From the NCBI GenBank assembly GCA_029933635.1, contig JAOZNS010000178.1, positions 1 to 5,501 on the forward strand: a DNA stretch of 5,501 nucleotides. Reading direction: 5' to 3'. Under the pieces are notes generated by a model. It made no database searches and was not told the DNA's origin. It was given only the letters and a program-made list of their open reading frames with translations. This stretch comes from Candidatus Zixiibacteriota bacterium. Its GTDB lineage: Bacteria > Zixibacteria > MSB-5A5 > SM1-73. Positions 1 through 5,501 of the stretch are shown piece after piece. A program made the translations under genes and the position numbers. Positions within the stretch are counted from its first letter, which is position 1, and each line of letters opens with the position of its first letter.

Positions 1-488
1 TCGGATCATTCTTGTGTGGCTATGTGACCGATCTTTTTGGACCCAAAAAAACTTTAATGTTTGTCATCTTGGGATGGATATTTTGCTTATCGGTGGTGAT
101 GCTTGCCGCTGATAAAACCATTTTCTGGATCATGGGTCCCCTGATAGGTATCTGCATGGGTTCCGTCTGGACCGCCTCTCGTCCACTTCTGACCGGATTG
201 GTGCCAAAGAAGACTCTGGGGCAGTTTTTTGGTCTATATGCTCTGTCTGGAAAAGTTGCCGCAGTTATGGGACCGCTTCTCTGGGGAGGGGCAGTGCTCT
301 ATTTTAAAGCGAACAATCCTGTGGTTCAAAAAATGGTCTCGCTTTTAAAAGGCTTTGGCTTTACCTTCTCTTCTCAGGTGATCTCCACCATTCAGTATCG
401 CTTTGCGGTGGGGATTTTGATTCTGATGATGGTCTCCGGGTTTGTCATCCTGTTGAAAGTTCCTGATCGGTTTGAGCGAAAGATTTAG
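1..488 (+). CDS. MFS transporter, Atg22/UMF1-like, C-terminal part (5' end outside window)
   Basis: This is the C-terminal part of a major facilitator superfamily transporter; its first complete codon is at position 3 and the frame stays open to the left edge, so the true start lies upstream. A typical MFS loop motif, GYVTDLFGPKK, is encoded at 18-50. Four hydrophobic segments follow, about residues 14-33, 37-58, 72-98 and 131-150 counted from position 12. A motif followed by four helices fits the loop between helices 8 and 9, leaving helices 9-12. The stretch SRPLLTGLVPKK, then FFGLYALSGK and GPLLWG, resembles the UMF1/Atg22-like branch of MFS. The roughly 30-residue stretch between the last two helices seems longer than usual for that branch. 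The substrate cannot be told; the Atg22 name comes from a yeast vacuolar amino-acid exporter. The stop TAG at 486-488 touches the next gene, so the two are probably co-transcribed. Confidence 0.85.
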   Translation, partial: GSFLCGYVTDLFGPKKTLMFVILGWIFCLSVVMLAADKTIFWIMGPLIGICMGSVWTASRPLLTGLVPKKTLGQFFGLYALSGKVAAVMGPLLWGGAVLYFKANNPVVQKMVSLLKGFGFTFSSQVISTIQYRFAVGILILMMVSGFVILLKVPDRFERKI

Positions 489-515
489 TGATCAGATCTG
501 AACTTCAATCTGATG

Positions 516-521
516 AAGGAG
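516..521 (+). promoter_or_regulatory. Ribosome binding site deciding the PHP gene start
   Basis: AAGGAG lies 5 nt before the in-frame TTG at 527-529. The earlier in-frame GTG at 488 has no comparable purine-rich site before it. This favours TTG as the real start of the downstream PHP protein. Confidence 0.6.
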
Positions 522-526
522 TAACT

Positions 527-1591
527 TTGCCTGATCCTCAGAACCTGCATGAGTGGCATGAATATGTGGGGGTGGCTCATATTCACTCCACAGACTCAGA
601 CGGCAGTAAATCCATCCCAGAGATAATTCAGATCGGACAGAAGTTAGGCTTGGATTTCCTTATGTTTGCCGATCACATGACCTTAAGGTCTCTTCATCTG
701 GGTCTGGAGGGATGGCACAAAAAGACCTTCGTCCTCATCGGTTATGAGATTCACGATCAGAACAACAAAAATCATTTTCTGGCGTTTGATGTGAACGAGG
801 TTTTGCCGGCGGAACTTACTCCCAAGGAATATGTGAAAAGGATAAATCAGATGGGCGGACTGGGAATAATTGCACATCCGGATGAGACCAGGAATCTGCC
901 TCAATTCCCTGCCTATCCCTGGACCGCTTGGGATGCAGAGGGATTTGATGGAATAGAGATCTGGAATCAGATGTCCGAATGGATGGAAGGGATAAATCGC
1001 CTCAATCAGCTTAAAATGTTTCTTTCCCCTCGTAGGTTTCTCACCAGCCCTACTACAAAAACCTTAAAGATATGGGATGAGCTGAATAAACAAAGAAAGG
1101 TTTGTGGAATCAGCGGAGTGGACGTGCATGCCTATCCTTATAAATTTGGTCCCTTTAAGTTCGTCATCTTCCCCTATAAAGTTCAATTTCAATCTTTAAG
1201 GGTCCATCTGGTTCTCAAACAGGCATTATCCTCAGATGATCGGATGGCGAAAAGACAAATGATAGACTCCATAAGGAAGTGCCGTCTTTTCATCTCCAAT
1301 TATCGTCGGGGCGATGCTAAAGGATTTCGCTTCTATGCAGAAAGCAAAAATCAACTTGTTGGCATGGGGGATAGCATCTCCCAAGCCAAAAAAGTTATCT
1401 TTTTTGTTTATGCTCCTTTGAGATGTAGAATCAGCCTTCTGTGTGATGGAAACGTTGTCAGGGAAGAAAAAGGCACCCACTTACAGTATTTAGCCGATCA
1501 ACCCGGCAACTATCGGGTGGAAGCATATAGAGGCAAAAAGGGCTGGATCTTCTCAAATCATATTCGGGTTTTGCCCCCTTCGCATAGTTAA
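527..1591 (+). CDS. PHP-domain metallohydrolase, CehA/McbA-like
   Basis: A predicted soluble, metal-dependent hydrolase of the PHP (polymerase and histidinol phosphatase) superfamily, which cleaves phosphoester or related bonds using a cluster of two or three metals. With residues numbered from the alternative GTG at 488, the motifs are HIHSTDSDG (H31, H33, D38), ADH (D62, H63), GYE (E87), AHP (H130) and VDVH (D212, H214), so the metal-ligand set looks complete. Residues from about 275 to the end form a separate, probably beta-rich domain with a MGD motif, as in CehA/McbA-type family members. I chose TTG at 527 (354 residues) because AAGGAG sits 5 nt before it. The GTG at 488 would give 367 residues and overlap the transporter stop by one base. 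No signal peptide or membrane segment is visible. The tight link to the MFS gene suggests the pair handles one compound, but the substrate is unknown. Confidence 0.85.
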   Translation: MPDPQNLHEWHEYVGVAHIHSTDSDGSKSIPEIIQIGQKLGLDFLMFADHMTLRSLHLGLEGWHKKTFVLIGYEIHDQNNKNHFLAFDVNEVLPAELTPKEYVKRINQMGGLGIIAHPDETRNLPQFPAYPWTAWDAEGFDGIEIWNQMSEWMEGINRLNQLKMFLSPRRFLTSPTTKTLKIWDELNKQRKVCGISGVDVHAYPYKFGPFKFVIFPYKVQFQSLRVHLVLKQALSSDDRMAKRQMIDSIRKCRLFISNYRRGDAKGFRFYAESKNQLVGMGDSISQAKKVIFFVYAPLRCRISLLCDGNVVREEKGTHLQYLADQPGNYRVEAYRGKKGWIFSNHIRVLPPSHS

Positions 1592-1602
1592 GAATGAAAG
1601 CA

Positions 1603-1615
1603 AAGACGAGGTCTT
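1603..1615 (-). terminator. Small hairpin in the convergent gap, possible weak terminator
   Basis: AAGAC-GAG-GTCTT forms a 5-bp stem with a 3-nt loop in the 39-bp gap between the convergent PHP and rlmN stops. Read on the minus strand it is followed by a T-rich, interrupted stretch (TGCTTTCATTC), so it could weakly end rlmN transcripts. The stem is short and the T run is broken, so this is tentative. Confidence 0.25.
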
Positions 1616-1630
1616 CCATCCAAAGATTGT

Positions 1631-2680
1631 TCACGATTGGGTTCGCAGTTGACCACAGGCCGCAAGAATGTCTTCGCCTTTGCTCAATCTCAAGGTGACG
1701 ACCGGACATCGAGGATAAAGATAATCTCTGAAAGCTAATATTTTTTCCTCAGAGGATCTTTGGTAAGGCAAATCCGGAACCCGATTGTAAGGAATAAGGT
1801 TAATTTTACAGGGGAGACCCTGAAGAAGCTGGGATAATGTTTGAGCGTCTTTTTTAAAATCGTTGATCTCCTTTATAAGGACATACTCGAAGGTGACCCT
1901 CCTCTTAACTCTCTGTTTGAAATATCTCACCGAGGCTATCAGTTCCTTTAAAGGATATTTTCTGTTGATAGGCATAAGCTGATCTCTCTTCTCGTCAGTT
2001 GGGGCATTTAAGGAGATGGCTAATCCTATTCTTAGATTCTCCTCAGCCAGCTTTCTTATCATGGGAGGGATGCCGGCAGTGGATAAAGTGATCGCCTTTC
2101 CGGCAAAAGATAGTCCCAGTTCATGGTTTATAATTCTCAGGGCTTTAAGAACATTATCATAATTTAAAAGTGGTTCTCCCATTCCCATCAGAACCAGATG
2201 GGTGATGCGCTCTCTTCTAAGCGCAAGAATCTGATCAACGATCTCACCTGTGGTTAAATTTCTCTTAAAGCCCATCTTACCGGTGGCGCAAAATGTGCAT
2301 CCCAAAGGGCATCCCACCTGGGTGGAGAGGCATACGGTCACCCGTTTCCCCTCCCGCATCAAAACCGTCTCGATTTTTTCGCCATCCGATAATTCAAAAA
2401 GATACTTCTCGGAAAAATCCTTTGGTGAAACTTGTTTTTTAACCAATTTTATACTATCTATGGAAGCTATCTGAGAAAGCTTCTTCCGGAGTTTTTTGGG
2501 AAAGTCGGTCATCTGGTCGAATTCGGTGGCGCCCTTGGCATAAATCCATGAAGCTAGTTGTCGAGCTCTATACCTTTTTTCTCCCAATTCCCTCAGAAGC
2601 CTTTCCAGATCCTCTATCCACAGTCCTTTCAAATTTATCTTCTTTGGCGGCTTTTGGGTCAGCAGTTGAGCAGTTTCCAT
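1631..2680 (-). CDS. rlmN: Dual-specificity 23S rRNA/tRNA adenine-C2 methyltransferase RlmN
   Basis: A cytosolic radical-SAM enzyme that methylates carbon 2 of A2503 in 23S rRNA, and in many bacteria A37 of some tRNAs. The protein is 349 residues, close to the family norm. An N-terminal accessory domain (about residues 15-90, with GEKRYRARQLASWIY) precedes the radical-SAM barrel. The iron-sulfur cluster cysteines are C124, C128 and C131 in GCPLGCTFC. By alignment to the known E. coli residues E105, C118 and C355, the equivalents are E104 (ETV), C117 and C342 (AACGQL). The two cysteines are those used for methyl transfer through a protein-bound methylene. MGMGEP (165-170) and SLNAPTDEKRDQLMPIN are also typical. 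No key residue is missing. It lies 29 bp downstream of kptA on the same strand, so it is probably read from the kptA promoter. The ribosome binding site is poor: AAAGAG directly abuts the ATG, so the exact start is less certain than the identity. Confidence 0.97.
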   Translation of the reverse strand: METAQLLTQKPPKKINLKGLWIEDLERLLRELGEKRYRARQLASWIYAKGATEFDQMTDFPKKLRKKLSQIASIDSIKLVKKQVSPKDFSEKYLFELSDGEKIETVLMREGKRVTVCLSTQVGCPLGCTFCATGKMGFKRNLTTGEIVDQILALRRERITHLVLMGMGEPLLNYDNVLKALRIINHELGLSFAGKAITLSTAGIPPMIRKLAEENLRIGLAISLNAPTDEKRDQLMPINRKYPLKELIASVRYFKQRVKRRVTFEYVLIKEINDFKKDAQTLSQLLQGLPCKINLIPYNRVPDLPYQRSSEEKILAFRDYLYPRCPVVTLRLSKGEDILAACGQLRTQS

Positions 2681-2709
2681 CTCTTTGATCAGATCGATTG
2701 ATTAATATC

Positions 2710-3255
2710 CTAAGTGAGCTGGATGAACTCAGGTGGAACCGTCTCCGATAGCACTACCAGGCCCATATCGTAAAACTTTATCCCCCTCCGGTAAGCCTCC
2801 TTTGCCTTTACGATAAAAATAACTGGATTTTTAGATTTCCTTCGTCCCACTTGAAAAGCATCTTCTTTCATTTTGCTTAAATGAACATATTTTCTCTTCA
2901 TGGGTTTGAGACCATCCTTTAGAATAGAATTTATCATGGCAGGGGAGGTTCCATGATAAAGATGATCCGGTGGCTCGGAGGGATCCTGGTCAAGAACAAC
3001 ATCGATGGAGTGACCATATTTTGCTCTGATCTTTTCACCTTTGATCTCAAACCTTCTTTTGGGGCAATCTTGCACCACCTTCTCTATGTCCGAGGCTTTA
3101 ATGGCTCCGTATCGATTCTTAAGCGCGGTGAGAAGCTCTTGGATCTTCACAAACCCGTATTGGTCAGGGAACAAGCCAAAACTCTGAGGGTCGTGCCTCA
3201 GAACAAAACTCATGAATTTGGATAGGGAGATGAACCTGTTTTTGTCTCCAAACAT
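2710..3255 (-). CDS. kptA: RNA 2'-phosphotransferase, Tpt1/KptA family
   Basis: A cytosolic NAD+-dependent enzyme. In fungi Tpt1 removes the 2'-phosphate left at the splice junction after tRNA ligation, passing it to ADP-ribose and releasing nicotinamide. The bacterial role is unsettled, since most bacteria lack that splicing route; some family members ADP-ribosylate 5'-phosphorylated RNA or DNA ends in vitro. The protein is 181 residues, full family length. LSKFMSFVLRHDP near the N terminus supplies the catalytic R20-H21 pair. R77 in IRAKYGHS, the NAD-site LYHGT (99-103) with YVHLS (123-127), and R139 in VGRRKS complete the Arg-His-Arg-Arg set, by alignment to the family. AAGGTGG sits 4 nt before the ATG, giving good start support. 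It is the first gene of a likely two-gene operon with rlmN, behind its own promoter and divergent from the M48 gene. Confidence 0.95.
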   Translation of the reverse strand: MFGDKNRFISLSKFMSFVLRHDPQSFGLFPDQYGFVKIQELLTALKNRYGAIKASDIEKVVQDCPKRRFEIKGEKIRAKYGHSIDVVLDQDPSEPPDHLYHGTSPAMINSILKDGLKPMKRKYVHLSKMKEDAFQVGRRKSKNPVIFIVKAKEAYRRGIKFYDMGLVVLSETVPPEFIQLT

Positions 3256-3259
3256 CTTT

Positions 3260-3266
3260 CCACCTT
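3260..3266 (-). promoter_or_regulatory. kptA ribosome binding site
   Basis: Read on the minus strand, AAGGTGG lies 4 nt before the kptA ATG (3253-3255) and is one base from the AAGGAGG consensus. It supports the kptA start. Confidence 0.6.
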
Positions 3267-3284
3267 CTCAAACTGCTTGATCTG

Positions 3285-3313
3285 ATGATAAGAGGTTTAG
3301 CCACTCACGTCAA
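3285..3313 (-). promoter_or_regulatory. Sigma70-type promoter for kptA-rlmN
   Basis: On the minus strand, TTGACG (3313-3308) and TATCAT (3290-3285) are separated by exactly 17 nt, each box matching five of six consensus bases. Transcription would start near 3278, giving a leader of about 20-25 nt that contains the ribosome binding site. A second TATAAT on this strand (3426-3421) has a weaker AAGACA 18 nt upstream and could be an additional distal promoter. Confidence 0.6.
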
Positions 3314-3331
3314 TATAAAAAGGAGAAGAAG

Positions 3332-3409
3332 GTGCATTTTAACCCTCTCATGTTGAAAGGGGTATTTGAGATATCTTCAGATCCTCTGAGGAAAGAAAAA
3401 AAAGAATAA
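3332..3409 (+). CDS. Possible 25-residue peptide or gene remnant
   Basis: A GTG at 3332 is preceded 6 nt upstream by AGGAG (3321-3325) and opens 25 codons, ending at TAA 3407-3409. The peptide begins MHFNPLMLKGVFEI and ends in a lysine/glutamate-rich tail. The start vaguely recalls the N terminus of dTDP-sugar 3,5-epimerases (a P-L-x-L-x-G-V pattern), which would make it a remnant, but this is a weak by-eye resemblance. No clear plus-strand promoter stands just upstream. It may well be chance. Confidence 0.2.
   Translation: MHFNPLMLKGVFEISSDPLRKEKKE
3375..3391. repeat. Hairpin (inverted repeat) in divergent intergenic region
   Basis: CTTCAGA-TCC-TCTGAGG pairs over 7 bp (one T-G pair) with a 3-nt loop. 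On the plus strand it is followed by an A-rich tract, and on the minus strand its T-rich tract lies before the stem, so it does not have the form of an intrinsic terminator in either direction. It could be a regulator site or an RNA stem in a distal kptA leader. Confidence 0.35.
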
Positions 3410-3609
3410 ACCATCTGGCCATTATAAGATACGACTTCTTCTGTTGTCTTTGACGCCACAATTCTTTCTTTTCAAGAGAGAAGTAAAAAATCAAATGCAG
3501 TGGCTGAGAACTTATGGCTCACAGAAATAACTGAAGAATATTTTTATGCCGGAAAAGTTAACTTCAGTTGCAAACATAACTTAGTAACCACAAAAAACTT
3601 GAAAGATTC

Positions 3610-3638
3610 TTTACAAAAGGATAAAAATTCAATATAAT
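3610..3638 (+). promoter_or_regulatory. Strong sigma70-type promoter for the M48 gene
   Basis: TTTACA (3610-3615, five of six) and a perfect TATAAT (3633-3638) are separated by 17 nt. The expected transcription start is near 3645, which leaves a leader of about 100 nt to the ATG at 3749, or about 50 nt to the alternative ATG at 3698. This is the best promoter in the window. Confidence 0.7.
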
Positions 3639-3730
3639 TTGGCAGAGACAATAGCATATAAACTACGATATGCCCTTGTGGGAATTTTAGTTGAAAGATG
3701 GAAGAAATGGGAGCTCATCTGAATAAAAGA

Positions 3731-3736
3731 AGGAGG
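3731..3736 (+). promoter_or_regulatory. Ribosome binding site favouring the M48 start at 3749
   Basis: AGGAGG lies 12 nt before the ATG at 3749. The spacing is long, but the site is a full consensus match, while the upstream ATG at 3698 has only a weak GAAAG beside it. Confidence 0.45.
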
Positions 3737-3748
3737 GTTGACCGGCTT

Positions 3749-4552
3749 ATGAGAAAAATTTATCCGACCTTTTGGATTTCTATCTTTTTTTTGCTGTTGC
3801 TTAATTGTGCCACCACCGGTCCTGGAGGCAAAAAAAGCTTGATTTTGATCTCCACCCAGCAAGAGGTTTCCATCGGGAAAAGTCTTGCCAAGGATATAGA
3901 ATCTCAGAATAAGGTTACTGATGATTCGATCTTGGCAGATTATGTTAATCGGGTGGGACAAAAGATAGCCAAACTCTCCGACCGGACCGACATCGAGTAT
4001 CATTTCAAGGTTTTGGAGTCGCCCGAAATCAATGCCTTTGCCTGTCCGGGTGGATTTATCTATGTTTATACCGGGCTTTTGAAAATCATAGATAATGAGG
4101 CTCAGTTAGCCGCTGTTCTGGGACATGAAATCGGGCATGTGGTGGCAAGACATAGCGTGAAGAGATTACAGCAGGTTCTGGGGATTCAGGTGCTTTTGTC
4201 CATTGCCCTGGGAGAATCAAGCGAGATAACCAGAAAGGCTGTAGGTATAGGAATAGGGGTGATCCTTCAGGGTTACAGTCGACAGAACGAGTTTGAAGCA
4301 GACTACAATGGAGCATATTATATGACCAAAGCAGGCTACCATCCTCAGGGGATGATTCAGCTTTTTGGAAAATTCGAGGAGATGGAGAAAGGCAGGAAGC
4401 ACACCTTCTTAGACCAGCTATTAGCCTCCCATCCGCCAACCGCTGATCGAATAGTAAGGGTAAAACAACATATTCCATCCTTCAATCTGAACGAGAGGAA
4501 ACTTGCTTTTGGCGAAGAGGAGTATCGAAAGATTAAGTCCCGTTTGAAGTAG
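3749..4552 (+). CDS. M48 family zinc metallopeptidase, probable lipoprotein (LoiP/BepA-like)
   Basis: An envelope metalloprotease of the type that degrades or chaperones misfolded outer-membrane or periplasmic proteins. From ATG 3749 it has 267 residues: a short basic start (MRK), a hydrophobic segment, then LLNC-ATT, a lipobox-like site with C20 as the likely lipidated residue. The Asn before the Cys is atypical. The mature part opens with the ISTQQEVSIGK stretch common in this group. The zinc site is HEIGH (H126, H130, catalytic E127) plus the third ligand E181 in NEFEAD, with conserved D185. Near the C terminus SHPPTADRI is a family hallmark. I preferred 3749 because it gives a compact signal peptide and follows AGGAGG; the ATG at 3698 (284 residues) would add a 17-residue charged extension. 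It has its own promoter and is followed after 147 bp by a second membrane protease gene on the same strand. The substrate is unknown. Confidence 0.92.
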   Translation: MRKIYPTFWISIFFLLLLNCATTGPGGKKSLILISTQQEVSIGKSLAKDIESQNKVTDDSILADYVNRVGQKIAKLSDRTDIEYHFKVLESPEINAFACPGGFIYVYTGLLKIIDNEAQLAAVLGHEIGHVVARHSVKRLQQVLGIQVLLSIALGESSEITRKAVGIGIGVILQGYSRQNEFEADYNGAYYMTKAGYHPQGMIQLFGKFEEMEKGRKHTFLDQLLASHPPTADRIVRVKQHIPSFNLNERKLAFGEEEYRKIKSRLK

Positions 4553-4605
4553 ATCCTCAACAGACTGGACGGATAAGACCGAAAAGGGCACATATGATAA
4601 GGTTT

Positions 4606-4676
4606 AGGCTTTGGCAATCTGCTTTATATCTTGATAACAAGTTTCACCGAAAGTGAAACCGTTAGCTGGAAGGCCT
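4606..4676 (+). other. Possible structured RNA element in the M48-CPBP spacer
   Basis: The 147-bp spacer holds a perfect hairpin at 4641-4659, GTTTCAC-CGAAA-GTGAAAC (7-bp stem, 5-nt loop). AGGCTTT at 4606-4612 can pair with AAGGCCT at 4670-4676 (7 bp with one G-T pair), enclosing it. A smaller competing hairpin, CTTG-ATAA-CAAG, lies at 4630-4641. No T run follows, so it is not an intrinsic terminator. It matches no riboswitch class I can recall. It could be a leader or processing element for the CPBP gene starting at 4700. Confidence 0.35.
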
Positions 4677-4699
4677 CGTAGCAAAAAGAAAAAAACCCT

Positions 4700-5501
4700 A
4701 TGGCGAACCGGAATGCTTTTATCAAAATGAAAGATATTAAGACGCCGGCTGTATTGCTTTTTCTGGCAGTTTATATCTCTGCGGTTGTGATGGTATTGTT
4801 AAAAGACCCATCCAATGCCTTGGTTTTCATCGGAATGAGCATTGGAATATTATTTTTAACGTGGCTTATAATAGGAATTACTAAAAAAGTTTCCCCTCCG
4901 GATTTCGAGATTAAAAAACCAGGATGGGAACTTGCATTCGGTCTCTTAATTCTTGTGGTCTGGACCGTTGACCCTTTACGATATCTATATCTTTCCAGTT
5001 TGGATGGATTGTTTCATCTGATTTCCAGGCTGGGGGCTTTAGTATCTTTTCCCAGATTAGAACCCGATAAATGGCATGCAGGATTTATCTTAAAGAAGAA
5101 CTTACTTTTGGCTGTTTTGCCATTGGTATTCCTGAAATTAAGAAACAATTCTTTCACATCGATGGGACTGGTCACAAGAGGCTGGAGAAAAAATCTGATA
5201 GTTGGTCTTATAGTGTTTTGTGCCATGGCGATCCCCGGGGCTTTTTACAGCAATACGGCAAGCTTAATTCTTGGTGGTAAGTTAAGCTTAGCTCAGATAG
5301 CGCTTGGATTTCTGGTCGGATTTACCTATGACTTTTTTATGGCTGGATTTCCAGAGGAATTTTTCTTCAGGGCTTTTATACAAACCCGGCTAACCGCAAT
5401 ATTGAGATCCAAAACAGGTGGTGTTCTGGTTGCTTCGCTTCTTTTTGGTCTATTACATGTTGACGATATTATGCGCTGGTATCCTAACACTACAGTAGCC
5501 T
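4700..5501 (+). CDS. CPBP family intramembrane metalloprotease (Rce1/CAAX type), 3' end outside window
   Basis: An open frame from ATG 4700 runs 267 codons to the window edge without a stop. It encodes a multi-pass membrane protein with hydrophobic segments at about residues 16-34, 41-60, 77-90, 134-146, 166-182 and 197-213. Motif 1 of the CPBP family is complete: EEFFFR (E219, E220, R224). Motif 2, F-x-x-x-H, is F249 to H253 in FGLLH. The third and fourth motifs, with the other catalytic histidine and Asn/Asp, would lie beyond the window. The family includes eukaryotic Rce1, which trims prenylated CAAX proteins, and bacterial members linked to bacteriocin immunity or membrane-protein processing; the role here is unknown. 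About 200 residues before motif 1 is a long N-terminal part. The start is uncertain: ATG 4700 and ATG 4727 both lack a clear ribosome binding site. It follows the M48 protease gene on the same strand. Confidence 0.9.
   Translation, partial: MANRNAFIKMKDIKTPAVLLFLAVYISAVVMVLLKDPSNALVFIGMSIGILFLTWLIIGITKKVSPPDFEIKKPGWELAFGLLILVVWTVDPLRYLYLSSLDGLFHLISRLGALVSFPRLEPDKWHAGFILKKNLLLAVLPLVFLKLRNNSFTSMGLVTRGWRKNLIVGLIVFCAMAIPGAFYSNTASLILGGKLSLAQIALGFLVGFTYDFFMAGFPEEFFFRAFIQTRLTAILRSKTGGVLVASLLFGLLHVDDIMRWYPNTTVA

Larger units (their letters stand above)
3314..3609. other. Intergenic stretch between divergent promoters; no recognised gene
   Basis: About 300 bp between the kptA and M48 promoters. It is AT-rich with poly-A tracts, for example 3396-3406. 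I see no tRNA, known riboswitch or conserved protein. It holds a hairpin at 3375-3391, a possible 25-codon reading frame at 3332-3409, and a further open but start-poor stretch in that same frame (3428-3637), broken from the first part by TAA codons at 3407 and 3425. Regulator binding sites may lie here but none is recognisable. Confidence 0.5.

Noticed and set aside
2953..3225. 90-codon plus-strand frame inside kptA
   Set aside because: It is antisense to a full-length KptA with all catalytic residues and shows no domain of its own.
3433..3484. Inverted repeat ACTTCT...AGAAGT
   Set aside because: Six-base arms about 40 nt apart in AT-rich DNA are expected by chance.
3428..3637. Open stretch of about 69 codons in the intergenic region
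   Set aside because: It has no ATG and no start with a good ribosome binding site, is cut from the upstream short frame by stops at 3407 and 3425, and ends inside the M48 promoter. The encoded sequence resembles no family I know.
3629..4003. 124-codon minus-strand frame across the M48 promoter and gene start
   Set aside because: It is antisense to a clear M48 peptidase, has no recognisable domain, and its composition mirrors the sense gene.
4086..4478. 130-codon minus-strand frame opposite the M48 catalytic region
   Set aside because: It is a shadow of the conserved HEIGH to SHPPTADRI region, with a Cys-, Ser- and Pro-rich composition and no family features.
4593..4598. TATGAT as a -10 box for the CPBP gene
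   Set aside because: The best -35 at 17-nt spacing matches only three of six bases, so I do not call a promoter there; read-through from the M48 promoter is equally possible.
4641..4659. CRISPR-repeat-like palindrome GTTTCAC...GTGAAAC
   Set aside because: It resembles the ends of some CRISPR repeats, but there is only one copy in the window, with no regularly spaced second copy and no cas gene.
5071..5280. 69-codon plus-strand frame and the antisense frame at 5014-5226
   Set aside because: Both lie inside the CPBP protease gene in other frames. The CPBP frame is open for 267 codons with family motifs, and these have none.

Overview
The window looks like ordinary chromosomal DNA from a moderately AT-rich, uncultured-type Gram-negative bacterium. 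The Gram-negative guess rests on a lipoprotein-type M48 peptidase of the periplasmic LoiP/BepA kind. The protein styles would fit Deltaproteobacteria or FCB-group lineages, but I cannot fix a phylum by eye. There are no transposases, phage genes, CRISPR repeats, tRNAs or rRNAs.

Layout. (1) Positions 1-1591, plus strand: the 3' end of an Atg22/UMF1-like MFS transporter, followed without a gap by a PHP-domain metallohydrolase. The best ribosome binding site of the second gene lies just after the end of the first, and points to a TTG start at 527. (2) Positions 1631-3255, minus strand: an apparent two-gene operon, kptA (RNA 2'-phosphotransferase) then rlmN (radical-SAM adenine-C2 methyltransferase), 29 bp apart, behind a good sigma70-type promoter at 3285-3313. 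rlmN converges on the PHP gene across a 39-bp gap. (3) Positions 3256-3748: a divergent intergenic region with back-to-back promoters for kptA and for the M48 gene. Between them are a hairpin and a possible 25-residue reading frame with a good ribosome binding site. (4) Positions 3749-4552, plus strand: an M48 zinc metallopeptidase with a lipoprotein-like signal, behind a TTTACA-17-TATAAT promoter. (5) Positions 4553-4699: a 147-bp spacer with a perfect 7-bp hairpin inside a possible longer-range helix. (6) Position 4700 to the window end, plus strand: a multi-pass CPBP (Rce1/CAAX-type) membrane protease, cut off by the window after its second motif.

Functionally there are three units: transport plus hydrolysis of an unknown substrate, RNA end-processing plus RNA methylation, and two envelope metalloproteases in tandem. 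Nothing here is clearly a new defence or mobile system. The points most worth a second look are the kptA-rlmN pairing, the M48-CPBP pairing with its structured spacer, and the small reading frame in the divergent intergenic region.
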